Below are positions 24,401 through 36,900 of a DNA stretch of 64,000 bases, piece after piece. The translations under genes and the position numbers were made by a program. The notes beneath the pieces were generated by a model that had not been told where the DNA came from, did no database searches, and saw only the letters and a program-made list of their open reading frames with translations. The stretch's first letter is position 1; the number at the start of each line of letters is the position of its first letter. Source of the stretch: Diploscapter coronatus (taxonomy: Eukaryota > Nematoda > Chromadorea > Rhabditida > Rhabditidae); NCBI GenBank assembly GCA_964036155.1, contig OZ038423.1, positions 50,173,249 through 50,237,248 of the forward strand. Direction: 5' to 3'.

Positions 24401-27400
24401 AATTCCATCGTTTGAACTGAGAAATTTTTAATTTCTCTTTTTCGTCAATTGTGTGTGTGTGTGTGGAATTGTGAGAAGTCCCGTGTAAATCTGTCAAGTC
24501 ATTTATGGCATTTCGTCCTTTGATTTTATTCGATAAATTGCATTATCATTACCGAGTTTCTTCCCGCCTATGATGACCATGGAACTTTTCTTGTCACTTT
24601 TTAATTTTTCACCAGACAAGTTGGAAAAAATTGAAATTTCTCACGGGTCTTCCCGAAACCAATTCATTATCACGTTTTCAATTCGAAGGAGTTTTTCTGC
24701 GATGGTGACCCTGATTTCGACAGATTTTTCAAGGTAATTCAAGGTTTTCCACGCTCCGACGCTATTTTTCTGCCTCGTAAAAATTTGATTAGGGTTTTCA
24801 GATAATATCCTAAGCGGATCTAAAAAGATGCTAATGGCCTTCTAAGATTGAATGATATATCATCGATAACTTTAATTTGAAATGAACAGTTTCGGTGCGG
24901 GTCATAGAATTGCGCATTCTGCCCTCTGCTTCTTCTCCCTACTCGGGGTGAATTGATTTCAGCTTTCATTTCCCGTGCATCTTCAAGACTGACTCGTTTT
25001 CATATTCTTCTCTGTCTCACTTTTGTCTATTCTTTGTTCTCCTCATCATTTTCTATCTCTGCCAAGGGCGACCTCTTTTTACCTTTGCCCTTTGCTTCTG
25101 CCTCTGCCTTTGCAACTTCACTTTCTCTCTTCCTTTTATCTTTATATCTTTTTTTTTTCCTCTTACATATCCCATTTCTTTATCCGTTCTCTGTCTGTTT
25201 CTGATTCCCTTCTAATCCCGCTATGTACCTGCATATTCATTGGCATCTTCACAAAGTCCTTTCCTTCCTCATATTTTCTTTTTCACGTATTCTTTGCTGT
25301 AAAATCATTCGGCGTTGCATTTCCCTCTCGATTCATTTCGTTTTCCATCGAAATCGATCTTCATGCTGAACATACGCTTGTGATTTTAGTAACCGGTCTA
25401 AGTAAGTAATTTCACGCTCCGAATAAGTTTGTGACCCATAAACCTACACGTGATAAAATGATAGGAAGTTGAACTGATATTATTCATATAAGAATTCTTA
25501 TTCTTCGTTGAAATCTAAAAATGTTCATAAGCATAGGATTTTTCCCATGAAATGAAAACAATGTTGAAAAATTCATGTTTATTAGGTAATAAATATGCAT
25601 GCAATCTGTAACTAAATCGCTGCAATAATTGCATCAAAACCGGCATAAAAACTCGCACTTTTGCATACAAAAATATCGTTAAATTCTGTCGTCACGCAGA
25701 AAAACTCGCTTTGTCTCCAAATCGAAAGTTATTCTTTTCTCGCAATTTTGGCGGCATTTTCCGATTTTTTCTCGCCGAATATCATAATTTTGCGACGCTG
25801 CATTTTTGTGTTCTGTGTAAACCAACACATAAATAAATTCGCATCAGCACTTTCATTTTCGCCAGAAAACGTCCACATTGGCCATTTGATTTTCGCTCAT
25901 CATGCTCTATAAGTTTCTAACGCGCATGATTTGTTTCAGACAATCGAAATCGATAAATCTTCCAATAAAACTAATATAAACTCCTGAACAAAGTTATAAG
26001 GACGATTCGAAATTCGTAGTTCCGACACTTTCTCGTGGATTTCATAAAACAACTATTTTATTCTGAAAGAACATATTGGAAAAACCCTTATAAACTTGTT
26101 TTTATGAAGTTTTTTTTTATCAAAAATAAAAATTTAGAATTTTTTTACTGAAATTAAGATGGATAAAATTATATGAACGATTGCGTTTTAAGATCAGTAG
26201 ACCTACTATACCTTGACCAATCGGGGTTAATATTTTGCATACATATTCGCTTATATATTTCTCATTATCTTCAAAGTTATAGCCCGATACGATTTCAAAT
26301 AAAATTTCTACGAACTTTTTCTGCAAACTTTCCTTAACTATGAAAAATCAGCCTATTCTTGAACAATTTTAGAAAAAGTCGTTCTATGCTCCTATAGAAT
26401 TTTTTCATGACAAATCTTTATGATATTTTGGTAGCCTAATAATGTTGTCATGGCATGCTATCAGTAAGTAATATTCAGAAATATTAATTTTATCTAAACT
26501 CTCACTAGTATTTTTGCTGTTTTCCATAGTTAGGGAAAGTTTGCAGAAAAAGTTCGTAGAAATTTTATTTGAAATCGTATCGGGCTATAACTTTGAAGAT
26601 AATGAGAAATATATAAGCGAATATGTGTGCAAAATATCAACCCCAATTAGTCAAGGTATAGTAGGTCTACTGATCTTAAAACGCAATCGTTCATATAATT
26701 TTATCCAGGGGTTTATTTTGTTGAAAAATTGTAAAGTTCGAAATGTAGAGTACATCAATCTATGGCATTTCAAGTTGTAGGTAGAAAATTGTCAGTCTAA
26801 TTTGTTAATGTGAGAGAATGTTGGAATTATTTGATGATGTCGTCGCTTTGGAGGTCGAAAATTAATCGGAAAAATTTGATACATTTTGGATTTTCATTTG
26901 TTTACAATTTTAAGGTTAGAGATCGAACAAGCAATTTTTCATCTAGCAAACAATTGAGAAATCATAATAACAAAATTTTACATTTTTTACTATCTTTTCG
27001 CTATAAAAAGCTAATAAAAATTCCTGCGGTACAACAGCCATTTTTCACAGAATCGGTCTGATGCGAGAGAGAGAAAATACAATGCGATGGAGTTCTCAGG
27101 AATCTGCGACTCTTTTCGCAATGTCGGAGAAATAAAGAAAGTAAAAGAGAAATAGTTGAATTTCGGTTTATTGTTTATTGATTTGACAGCTAATCGAGAA
27201 GAATGATCGAAATCGTGGATAGATAGAATTTCGCTTCCGGCAATTTTTGAAGGTTCTTATTTTTCAAAAATTTTACTTTGATCTAGAGGAAAGAAGACAT
27301 ATGAATGCGGAACCCATAATTTATCAATCTCTCTGATAGAAGTCTCCTTCCATCATCTGCCCGCCCTTCAACCTTTCAACAGCCGAGTTTCACGTTTCAC

Positions 27401-27741
27401 ATTTTTCGAATTTTGCCGAGGGCGGTTCTCCGTCAATGTCAGCTGCGATTGAGAATCGAGAAAAAAACTGACAAGCGAAAAATGAACAAATTGATGAGGG
27501 AGTTCACAAGGCTGAATTTTTAATAAACGAAAAGCAGGGAATTTTTCCCTTCAGCAAACTTTATCTATTTTTTTTAGAATTTATTCCCCAGCAAAATCGA
27601 TCTTTCCCTAATTCTTGAATGTGACGATTGATATTTTTCATGAATCACTTATATTTTCTTTCTAAATCGTAGCGTGATGATGACCGATATAATCGCGTTT
27701 AATATTTCGTGTTTTTTAATTTTCACCTTTGTTGATTTTCA
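24401..27741. other. Intergenic region with pyrimidine-rich tract
   Basis: No gene recognised. A (GT)n run sits at about 24450-24463 and a CT-rich stretch at about 24960-25240, which opens long low-complexity frames that I do not take as coding. A fold-back repeat at 26160-26707 is listed separately. Confidence 0.5.
26160..26707. repeat. Fold-back element with about 187-bp near-identical arms
   Basis: The arms are 26160-26345 and 26520-26707, in inverted orientation, with a loop of about 175 bp. Read outward-in or inward-out, both arms encode nearly the same peptide (KKFVEILFEIVSGYNFEDNE and on), with only a few differences such as KILTPIGQ against KISTPISQ. Probably a non-autonomous transposon or two inverted copies of one repeat. 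Confidence 0.75.
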
Positions 27742-27742
27742 G
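27733..27742 (+). promoter_or_regulatory. Likely trans-splice acceptor of CP1
   Basis: TTGATTTTCAG ends 9 bp before the ATG with no upstream coding exon to join. The same arrangement precedes the starts at 15222, 22253, 33966, 38211, 54307 and 58194. Confidence 0.5.
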
Positions 27743-27751
27743 GTTGACCTA

Positions 27752-30700
27752 ATGCGGGTGCCTCGAATGTCCCTCCTTTCCATCACCAACCTCATTCTAT
27801 TCCTATGCGGGTGTCTTTCTAACGCGCTCAATACGGGTTATAAAAGTTACAAAGGGTAAGTCGCTTTTCATGTATTTTTTATGCTCTGGCGCTAAAATGC
27901 CTTCTAAGTTTAGGCTGAATTCCTCAATTTAGGTATGCGATTCTCACAGTGCAGCCGGGTTCGCAAAAAGACATGGAGATTTTACGCAAATTGGATTCGA
28001 TGTTTGAGGAACCGGTAAATGAACCTTTGACTCTTTTAAGCCTAATGTATTAGTGAGTTTATGCCAATCATTTTGAAATCAATAGTGTTAGCAAAAGTGT
28101 AGGAAGACGGAATGTCAAAATTATCGAAATCAAAATGTTGCCAGGTTTTAAACATTAAGAAGGAAATTATTGTCAAACCGAGAAATTGAGGTAAAGCATT
28201 CTGAAATATTAATTCTTGTTTGTAAAAATAATTGTGTAGAATTGACGTTTGCGTTAAAATAATCATTTTAACTTTTGAATTGCCACAAAATTATCAGCTA
28301 AGGATGTTTTAATTTGCCTTGGTTAAACTTAGCGCCACATTTATTGTCCAAAGATTCTGGAATTCTCGCACGCACCTTGCTTTCTTACAAGAATACATTC
28401 TTCGCATACAAATCTTTCGACATGTAAACCATGTGATTCAGACATTACGTCATTTTACTACACATTCATTATGTAAATCACGCGCTCTTATAACGAATAG
28501 TCGGTATAAGCTAGGGTGTTCAGGTCATACAATAATGCAATGCAGATGTGGGTAGAGTGAAATGACAACGTGCGAGAATGCTTTACTATGCATAATCTTT
28601 GATGCGTTATTGCAATTAGTAAAGACCTCTGCTTTGTTGTCTATCTGCAAAATGAATGTTTGAGAAGCAGAAATCAGGTCTGGAAAAGGAATTGATTTAA
28701 TTCTAGTCAATTCTGCGCAGAATTTCCTATATTTGAATTTAGAAAATTATAAACAAGCGAAAAGGAGCGTTCAGAAAACTTATAAGAAAAAAGGTAGAAA
28801 CTGAAGCTTCGTCAAAATTGATAACCATAATGACTGAAATAAACGGACATTTTAGATGGACTATCTAAAGGAGCCTCATGGATTGAAGGATAATGGACAA
28901 ATTCTTGTCAGTCCGGAAAATCTGCCATTGGTTAAAGCGTTTCTGAATGATCACAGAATTTCCTTCACTACTAAACGTAAGCATTACTCATTGCAATTAG
29001 CTGATAAAGGTTCCACATTTAGCAATTCACATTGGACCTGCTAGAAATCGTCGAGCTCTACGACCGACTGATCCATACCAATTGAGTGAAATAGTCACGA
29101 GCTACCTAAGTTACGATGATGTTAGTTTAATTTCTTCGCAACATATTGATCCAACCAAAATTGAGAATTTAGAATTTTGATTTTCCAACTTCTATAATTT
29201 TTACTGTTTGTGGCTAAAGTTATATGAAAAGAGATATGGTACTTTTAAAACAAAATAGGATATCTCGTTATTTCTTGATTCAATCTCTCATTTTTATATT
29301 TAGCAAATGCAGTATTTGGACAAGACAGCGGCCGCCTTTCCCTACACAACTCAGATCAAAAACATCGGAACTTCGACCGAAGGACGGGCCATCAAAATCA
29401 TCAAGGTAATTGGCATTCTTCGCTGATTTATTACTGATTGAAAGTATAAGAGTACACACCTTTCAATGTTACAAGTGTATCGTTCCGAATTTGCGCAATT
29501 TATCACTGATTGTAGGAACACATTGTACCCCTTTGACAGGGAAGCAATGCTATTGCTGTTGTCAAACCGATCAAACGTGTAACAATCAAATGCTATATGA
29601 TTTAAAATTTGAAAATTCGAAGAGATAATGCTCAATCACAGAAAATCTGAGATTGAAATACCATTTCTTCATTTTTAGATCGGATTTCCTTCTCCAACTA
29701 ATCAGCCGAAACCTATCATTTGGATTGACGCTGGAATTCATGCACGAGAATGGATATCTTATTCAGTTGCTCTATTTTTCATTCAACAGGTCTGCGAATT
29801 TCTAATTTTCATTTTCGAGTCAAATTTAGCTGACGCAAAATCAAAAGTACTCGTCTGTTATCAAGTTGATCGATTTCGTGATTGCTCCGAACGTGAATCC
29901 AGATGGATATGAGTACAGCCGAACGAAGGACCGTTTCTGGAGAAAAACTAGGTGAGAAAATACAGTATTCCGTTAGAGCTTAGAAAAGCATAATATTTTA
30001 AAATGACTGATTATACATTTTTTTACGAATTAATTAATTGGAGCATAAGGATAATCGTCGCTCGAAAATTATACAGTGGAATACAAAAGTTGAAAAGTTT
30101 CATGGGTTTACATGTGCTACACCTATGTTTATTTAAAGAAGCAATTCCCCTGAAAATTGTCATATTTGGAGATGGTTGCATTAGTTAGAAATAGTTTTCC
30201 AAGTTTCACCCAGATTGCTTAATGAAAATTAGTTCTGTGATCGCAAGTCAAAAATCATGCGATGCTATAAATTTCCGCAAACTTCTGTATATTCTTTCAA
30301 TTTTTAAGATTATTCATTTGATCAGCCAAATTTACATTGTTGATCGATCCATTCAGATCGAAGCACGGAGATAATCGCTGTTATGGAAGCGATGGCAACA
30401 GGAACTACCCCTTCCACTTTGGGGAGGAAGGGGTTACATGGAACTCGTGCTCCGAGGTTTATCCTGGTCCCTACGAACGATCGGAGCCCGAGGTGGCAGC
30501 TCTGGTTCGAGAGATTATGGCCTATCGACAGGACATCAAAGCGTATGTTTCTCTTCATTCGTATGGGCAGGAGATTCTCTACCCCTGGGGACATCGCACT
30601 GGAGCCTATCCGCCCGACGTCAACGATTTGGTAGGTCGCAAAAGCGTTTTAACGAATTGTTCTAGGGTTTCAAGTAAATTTTAGAAAGCAGTTGCTAACA

Positions 30701-32456
30701 AAATGGCCGAGGCAATCCAGAGATTCGATGGAACAGTCTATAATGTGCTCAACAGTGGAGATGGATTATGTGGGTCCTAGAAAATGTGCATTTGTAACAA
30801 GCAGGGGTGGGCCGGAATCGACTTTTGAAAAAATTCGGAATCGGTATCGGAACCAAAATCGAATTTTTTCGAGAGGTCGGTATCGGTATCGGAATCGGAA
30901 TTCAAATTTTCGAAGGGTCGGAATCGGAATCGGAAGTTCCGATGCCAAAAATCGCCGGAAGTTCCGGTTTTTCGGAATCGGAATCGGAATTTTTTTCTTA
31001 ATTTAACTAAATCGAAGGATTGCGCCCAAAAATTCTTAGCTAATGCTCTATTATAATTCTAGCAAAATAAAAAGTCTTATATTCTCAATGGAGAGTGATC
31101 ATTTTTATTTGAATGCCTTCTTCATTACTTAGCCCGTCGCAGGCGAAGGTGAATCAAATTCATTTCTCTAGTCATTTTTTCATAGGAAAATCAGCTTATT
31201 GGATAAAATTTCTCCTATAAATAACTAATTTTGTCTTGGAACTTTCTCTATACACAATAGCAAAAAACATAATTGCTAGTTGCATTGATAATCTCTAATA
31301 TATTCCCTTATTGAAATGTTAGTAGAAGATTTCTTTTTAATTTTTGGAGAGTTAAGAATATTTTAAAGAAATACTAAATGGTACTCTAGAATTTCATTGC
31401 AAAATTGAAGGCAGGATGCTATTTTCGAGTGATATTTTCATGCTCAAAATTAGCAGAAAATTGGCTATTTTCTACTTTTAATATCGAAATTCCGATCATT
31501 TTTGACCGATATTGGTATCGGAATCGGAAGTTCCGCAACAGCCCTGGTAACAAGTATTTATTTAAGACCCCGCGTCCGGGGCCTCCGACGATTGGGCTAA
31601 GAGTGCAGGTGTGAAGTACAGCTTCACAATTGAGCTCTCACCAGATAATCTAATGTAAGTTGTTTTTAATGGTCTTAGAAACCAATCGAATTTTCGATTC
31701 TCCTAACAAATAATTTATCTTCAGTTTGAAAATGTTAAAAGTGCACCCACTACTTCATTTGAAAGAATAGAATTTTTTCGTTAAAATAATCTGATTTCAG
31801 TGATGGCTACGATCGATTCGTATTGAGTGAATCGCAAATCAATCGAGTTTGCAACGGCGTTCTGCCAGCGTTGGATGTTTTAATCAAAACAGTGATACAC
31901 GAGTTCGTCCGTGAGTAGATTTTCCAATATACATCATATCAGCAGTTTCAAAGGGCGAAGCAGACGGTGCCCTCTTTCCAAATATAGCGGCTCCTTTTAC
32001 CGAATGCGCCAAAAGCCAAGCCAGATAAAGATATTTCAAAAACTCTTTACATGAGAAGTCAAGAGAATAATCTACTCTAAGAAAAAATTTAACAAGTTCT
32101 AACTAAGATTTTTTGTGAGAATATTTCATTGAAATCATGACTGTTATTATCTATAATTTCACATTTAAATGCAAAGCGATCAGGCTTTTTGCGCACTCTG
32201 TATTTATTGAGAGGAACATTCTCCTTATAATAGCGATGCCGTCATATTCTGAGGAAAGGGTGTTGTCCAAACCTTCAAATTGAATTTTTCAGCCATATTT
32301 AAGAGACTTTAAAATTAGTTTTGATTTCTTACAGACTCGCCAACAATATATATGACGAAAGATCCTAAACCTACGACTCAATATTACATCATTCGACGTT
32401 CGAAAAGAAGACGTCATTACGGACGCACAGGAATATTCCCGGGACAACGCCAATAG
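27752..32456 (+). CDS. M14 zinc carboxypeptidase CP1, predicted B-type (basic) specificity
   Basis: Twelve exons: 27752-27855, 27933-28014, 28856-28976, 29023-29120, 29304-29405, 29679-29789, 29830-29951, 30357-30630, 30685-30769, 31567-31654, 31801-31910, 32335-32456; 472 residues. Order: signal peptide, M14 activation peptide (YAILTVQPGSQKDMEILRKL), basic cleavage site ARNRRAL, catalytic domain. The zinc ligands are HAREW and the His of SLHSYGQ. Substrate and catalytic residues are in NPDGY, FWRKTR, GNRNYP, LYPASGASDDW (Tyr248 equivalent) and FTIEL (Glu270 equivalent). Asp in SDDW falls at the 255 equivalent and predicts release of Lys/Arg. The C-terminal tail is basic (RRSKRRRHYGR). Exon 8 (274 nt) equals two exons of the paralogues, so one intron is missing. 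Intron 9 holds a 745-bp transposon. First of four tandem paralogues. Confidence 0.94.
30802..31546. mobile_element. hAT-like non-autonomous transposon in CP1 intron 9
   Basis: 745 bp, ends CAGGGGTGGG and CAACAGCCCTG, flanked by an exact 8-bp duplication GTAACAAG (30794-30801 and 31547-31554). The ends hold GGAATCGGAAT-type simple repeats in opposite orientation. No transposase. The 8-bp duplication and CAGGG-type ends fit the hAT superfamily. Confidence 0.8.
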
Positions 32457-32530
32457 TTAAATAGCAATTGTTGATGTTATTTGTTGTATATATCTATTTT
32501 TAAAATCAAGGATTTCAAAGCGGGTCGAGT

Positions 32531-32536
32531 AATAAA
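32531..32536 (+). terminator. Polyadenylation signal AATAAA
   Basis: AATAAA 75 bp after the CP1 stop codon. Confidence 0.5.
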
Positions 32537-32848
32537 GTTGTAATGATTTCTCAATTTCGTACTAGCACGATTGCAATTTCTTTTGTACAATTAGTTCTTT
32601 TCTCGATAAATTTCTTTCAGTATTTTGTCTATGTAGCGGTACGACTCAACCACTTAGGATCTTTCGCTAGAACAACACGACTAGAGGAATAACGCTTATT
32701 CACAGACAGATAAGAGCATTGAACACGTGAACGTGATCACTAGATAATACCGATAGAATCTGACAATCGCAGACGGAAGCTGACGAACACTGAATTGGCA
32801 GTTTCCGAGCTAGCCAATAAAGTTGACTGATGTTGATTAACCACGAAT

Positions 32849-32991
32849 CAGGGTTGTTGCGGAAGTTCCGACTCCGACTCCGCAAATTCCGACGTTTTTG
32901 AGCGACTCCGACTCCGGCCTCGCGAAAAATTCAATTTTTACTTCCGACTCCGATTCCGGATTTTTTAAAATCCGATTCCGCAACAGCCCTG
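32849..32991. mobile_element. 143-bp hAT-like MITE between CP1 and CP2
   Basis: Ends CAGGGTTGTTGCGGAAG and the inverse CCGCAACAGCCCTG, flanked by an exact 8-bp duplication CCACGAAT (32841-32848 and 32992-32999). The interior is GACTCCGACTCCG-type simple sequence. Same family as the element at 30802-31546. Confidence 0.88.
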
Positions 32992-32999
32992 CCACGAAT

Positions 33000-33965
33000 A
33001 CTCATTTTTCTGCTTTACATAGACTTCATTATCTGACATTGATACCTGGCTAATTTCGTAATTGAATTAGCAAATCCTGATACTTGACTCTGTTCATGCC
33101 ATGATTAATGTATTCTGATTTCACGAACAGCACAGCAGAACTATTTTAGACCAATTTTTACGGTTGAATAGACTGAAATACCGTTCTAAACCGAATTATA
33201 GTAAAGTACCAATTAGTGCGTCTATTGTCCAGGAATGATGGTTTAAAGAAAGTAGGATCGTGATGATAACGACATAATTTTTCTTTTCGAATTTAACTGC
33301 TACGGAATTGAATCGACCAAAAATAAATATGCATCTTCTGAAAATGCCAATTTCGTAATAAAAAATATTGTCACTTTATGATGAGTGTCTAAGAGGGTCT
33401 GAGTCTATCATGCAACAATTCTGGTCAGCTAGGTTGGAAGGTTCAACTAAAGAATTGCCAAAATTACGATTCTAAACAAATTTCTCACCTTGTGGATAGT
33501 TTATCGAGTCGCAATATCTCTACGAACAATCTTTTGCTTATAAAAACATTCTAAGGAAACCAGCCAAACTGTTTATGTTTTGGTCTGGACAAAAGGAGGA
33601 AAAAATCCGTGGAGAGCGGTCGAAATTTGTCATTTTAATGTGGTCTGACAAAATTAGAACTGCGATGAGGTTGATAAAAAATGCCTCTCTCGAAATGGAG
33701 TTAGAATCTTCTTTTTATCGCTTATTATCGATTTAGTTTAGTAAGTTATATAATGACACAGCGGCGAGGAGAGAATTCGGACGCAGGTCGCAGAGAGCGC
33801 TAGGAAATGGACGCCTAAATGCGGAACCTCCGCCAGGGACGAGGACATAGTGTCACATTTTTCCTAGCCTCTGCCATTCTATGCTATTCTCTCATTCCTA
33901 CTATCGTCGGTCTAAAAATTAGTCGAAAAATTATTTGAACCTGTCATTCTATAGCAACCTCTAAA
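33000..33965. other. CP1-CP2 intergenic spacer
   Basis: AT-rich and without a coding signal. Promoter and 5' leader of CP2 must lie here; a CTATAG acceptor about 10 bp before the CP2 ATG may be a trans-splice site. Confidence 0.4.
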
Positions 33966-36900
33966 ATGCTCCAAAATTTGATCTTTAACGTCTTCATTTC
34001 TCTATTCGTCAATTTGTCTAATGCGCAGACAAGTGATTACAAATCTTACAACGGGTTAGTCATTCCCTTCGTGTATGAAGTAAATTCTTAGCATAATCTG
34101 TTGTAAAAGAAGCAGTGTCAACACTTCGACAGAAGATTCCAATGAGTAATGCAATTGCAAGAAAGTGATCAAAGTTTGATCCTCGTAGAAAATTCTCCAC
34201 GCTTCCTCGTTTGCCTCTTCATTCAGTGACGCACACAAAATTTTATAGAAATTCATGATTTTTAGATGACTGATTTCTAGAGTTCTTTTTTCTAATTAAT
34301 CTGGGTGAAGTTTTGAGACTCCATGATCACTGATGTCATCTATAAGTCAGCAATTTTTTTTAATTGATTCAATCAAAATTTATCTACGTGGCGATTCATT
34401 CATAAATCATTGCATGTTTCAAACTTTGTGCGCTACTATTTTCTTCATCTGAAAGCAGTCTCAAAATACTTATATTAATTCACGATGATGATAGCCTGTG
34501 ATTTTATATTTTGTGACTATGAACCTTTGTTTAGAGTTACCTTGATTTCATCGAGATTATAATGCCATTTAAGAAAAGTGCTGCCGTTTCGTTGATCGAA
34601 AGAGGTTTATTGGATAAAAACTGCGCAAAATTATCAATCAAATCTGTTTATTTTGTCGGAAATTGTCATTTTATAAATGAAGGCGCAAAATTTCGTTCGC
34701 GAAAGTCAACCCGTTTTGAAATCAAAGTTAAATACATCAGAAGTGAATTCTAACAAATTTCAAAATTTGTTTGATTTTTATTTTTTTAAAGTAATTTCAG
34801 GTATGAAATCATCAAAGTACGGCCTGATTCGGAAAAGGACATGGACGTTCTACGGAAACTAGACAGAATACTGGATAAACCTGTAAGCGCAGAGATAACT
34901 ATTTTCTCTAGTTACACGTTACATTCTTCCAATTACTTCCACCTAATTTAGCAACGTACCATTTAGATAGATTACCTTAAAGAACCACATAGTATACGAG
35001 ATAGCGGCCATATGCTCGTCGATTCGGACAATATACCGAAAGTCAAAGAATTTCTCGTAGATAACGGAATGAACTACACAACTAAACGTAAACATTACTG
35101 ATTTACAACCTTCTATCAAACTACATCCATTATCAATTATCAACTCATTCATCATTTTGAACGAACCACGATCACCGATCTTTTATTCAGCGGTTGAAAT
35201 CGCCCCACCACGAAATCGGCGATACTCGTACGATCCATACAGACTGACTGAAATCGTTTCTGGGTATCTGAGCTTCAATGATGTGAGTTCTCAGGTCTTA
35301 TCAACTGTCTCGAATAGTCTTTTGTAAATCACACCAACACCCATTCGTATTCCAAACTTAGAAAATGAATTTGGATTACAAATGGATGGGTTTGGGGTGT
35401 AGGAGATCGGTTAAGCTTATCTTCTATTTTGGTTATTTCAGCAGATGAGATTCTTGGATAGAACTGCGTTCAATTATCCAAAAATTGCAAAGGTGCGAAT
35501 AGTTGGATATTCATCGGAAAATCGTCCTATCAAACTTATCAAGGTAAGAAATGACAACTCATATTTGAAATGCGACCGAGTTTAAAATGGTGAAGGGGCT
35601 TTAAATAAATGATGATGCAGTGAATTTTGGTATATGAATGCCTTTTTTCCAAAGAACACTACGTCATTGGCAAAAGCCACGCGTCATCTATTAGAAATCA
35701 CCTCTTCATTTGGTAAAATATTGGCTGATTGCCTAAGAAATTTATCGAAATTATTTCTTAAATTTCTTCAGATCGGCTATCCTTCATCGACTGGCAGATC
35801 AAAGCCGATAATTTGGATCGATGCCGGAATCCATGCCAGAGAGTGGATCTCCTATTCTGTCGCTCTATACTTTATTCAACAGGTATTCGGCTAAATTCCA
35901 TCATCAGTTTGAATGCTCAAAATTTAGCTGACAGAAAACCCAAAATATAATGATACATTGAAATACGTTGATTTTGTAATTGTTCCAAATGTCAACCCGG
36001 ACGGGTATGAGTGGAGCAGGACCAAAGAGCGACTTTGGAGAAAGACAAGGTATTTATATTTACTTCTCCATTTTCTCTTTTGGTCATCTTCACAAGTTAT
36101 TCAGATCTCAAAACTACAACAGCAAATGCAAAGGCGTTGATGCAAACAGAAATTACCCGTGGCATTTCGACGAATTGGGAGTCAGTAAGGATCCTTGTTC
36201 GTAAGAGCTTAAAATAATTATATTTCAATCTAATAATTTTAGGGAAGTCTATCCTGGAACATATGCGCGGTCTGAGCCTGAAGTGTCAGCTTTGGTCAAT
36301 CAGATAATGAGTCAGAGAAGAGATATCAAAATATATGTCGCACTGCACAGCTATGGACAGCAGATCCTCTACCCTTGGGGACATCGCAAAGGAGCCTATC
36401 CTCCAGACGTTGCTGATTTGGTTAGAATCCGTTTTACATTGTCAAAAATAGACTATCAATAAAATGTAAGGATCCACGAGACCTTCGCGACCATTATTTC
36501 TGAAACCTCTAACGAAAATAAAACTACTAACATAGGAGACTTTTGAAGATTCCGAAAATTTTGTGCATTCGACACCGAAGAAATAGTGAGAAAATTCGAA
36601 TGTGCCAAATTTTCCTTGCGAAATATTGAAATTGGCGTGGAACCGTTTCATGAGTTGTTGTTATGTCGTCAAATCGACTGTCAACAGCGCGCTTATTTCT
36701 GCACATTAAAGTTGGTTACCATGAATTGGGTGTTCTCAAGATTGGATGAGTCTATATTTCAACATTTTCAGATATCGGTTGCATACAAAATGTCAGATGC
36801 AATTCGAAGACAAGATGGAGCCTATTATCGAGTGGTCAATGGAGGAGATGGATTATGTAAAAATGAATAATAAAGGTTAAAAACCAGGAAACTTTGTTCC

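Noticed and set aside
24953..25409. Long hydrophobic ORFs rich in Phe, Leu and Ser
   Set aside because: They lie in a pyrimidine-rich tract, where TTC/CTC codons open frames by chance; no splice-linked exons or domain.
26120..26780. Two related ORFs as paralogous small genes
   Set aside because: They are the two arms of an inverted repeat; no start, splice or signal features support expression.
30766..31001. Overlapping ORFs full of GIGIG or RYRYR repeats on both strands
   Set aside because: They come from the (GGAATC)n simple repeat inside the hAT-like element and have no splice context.
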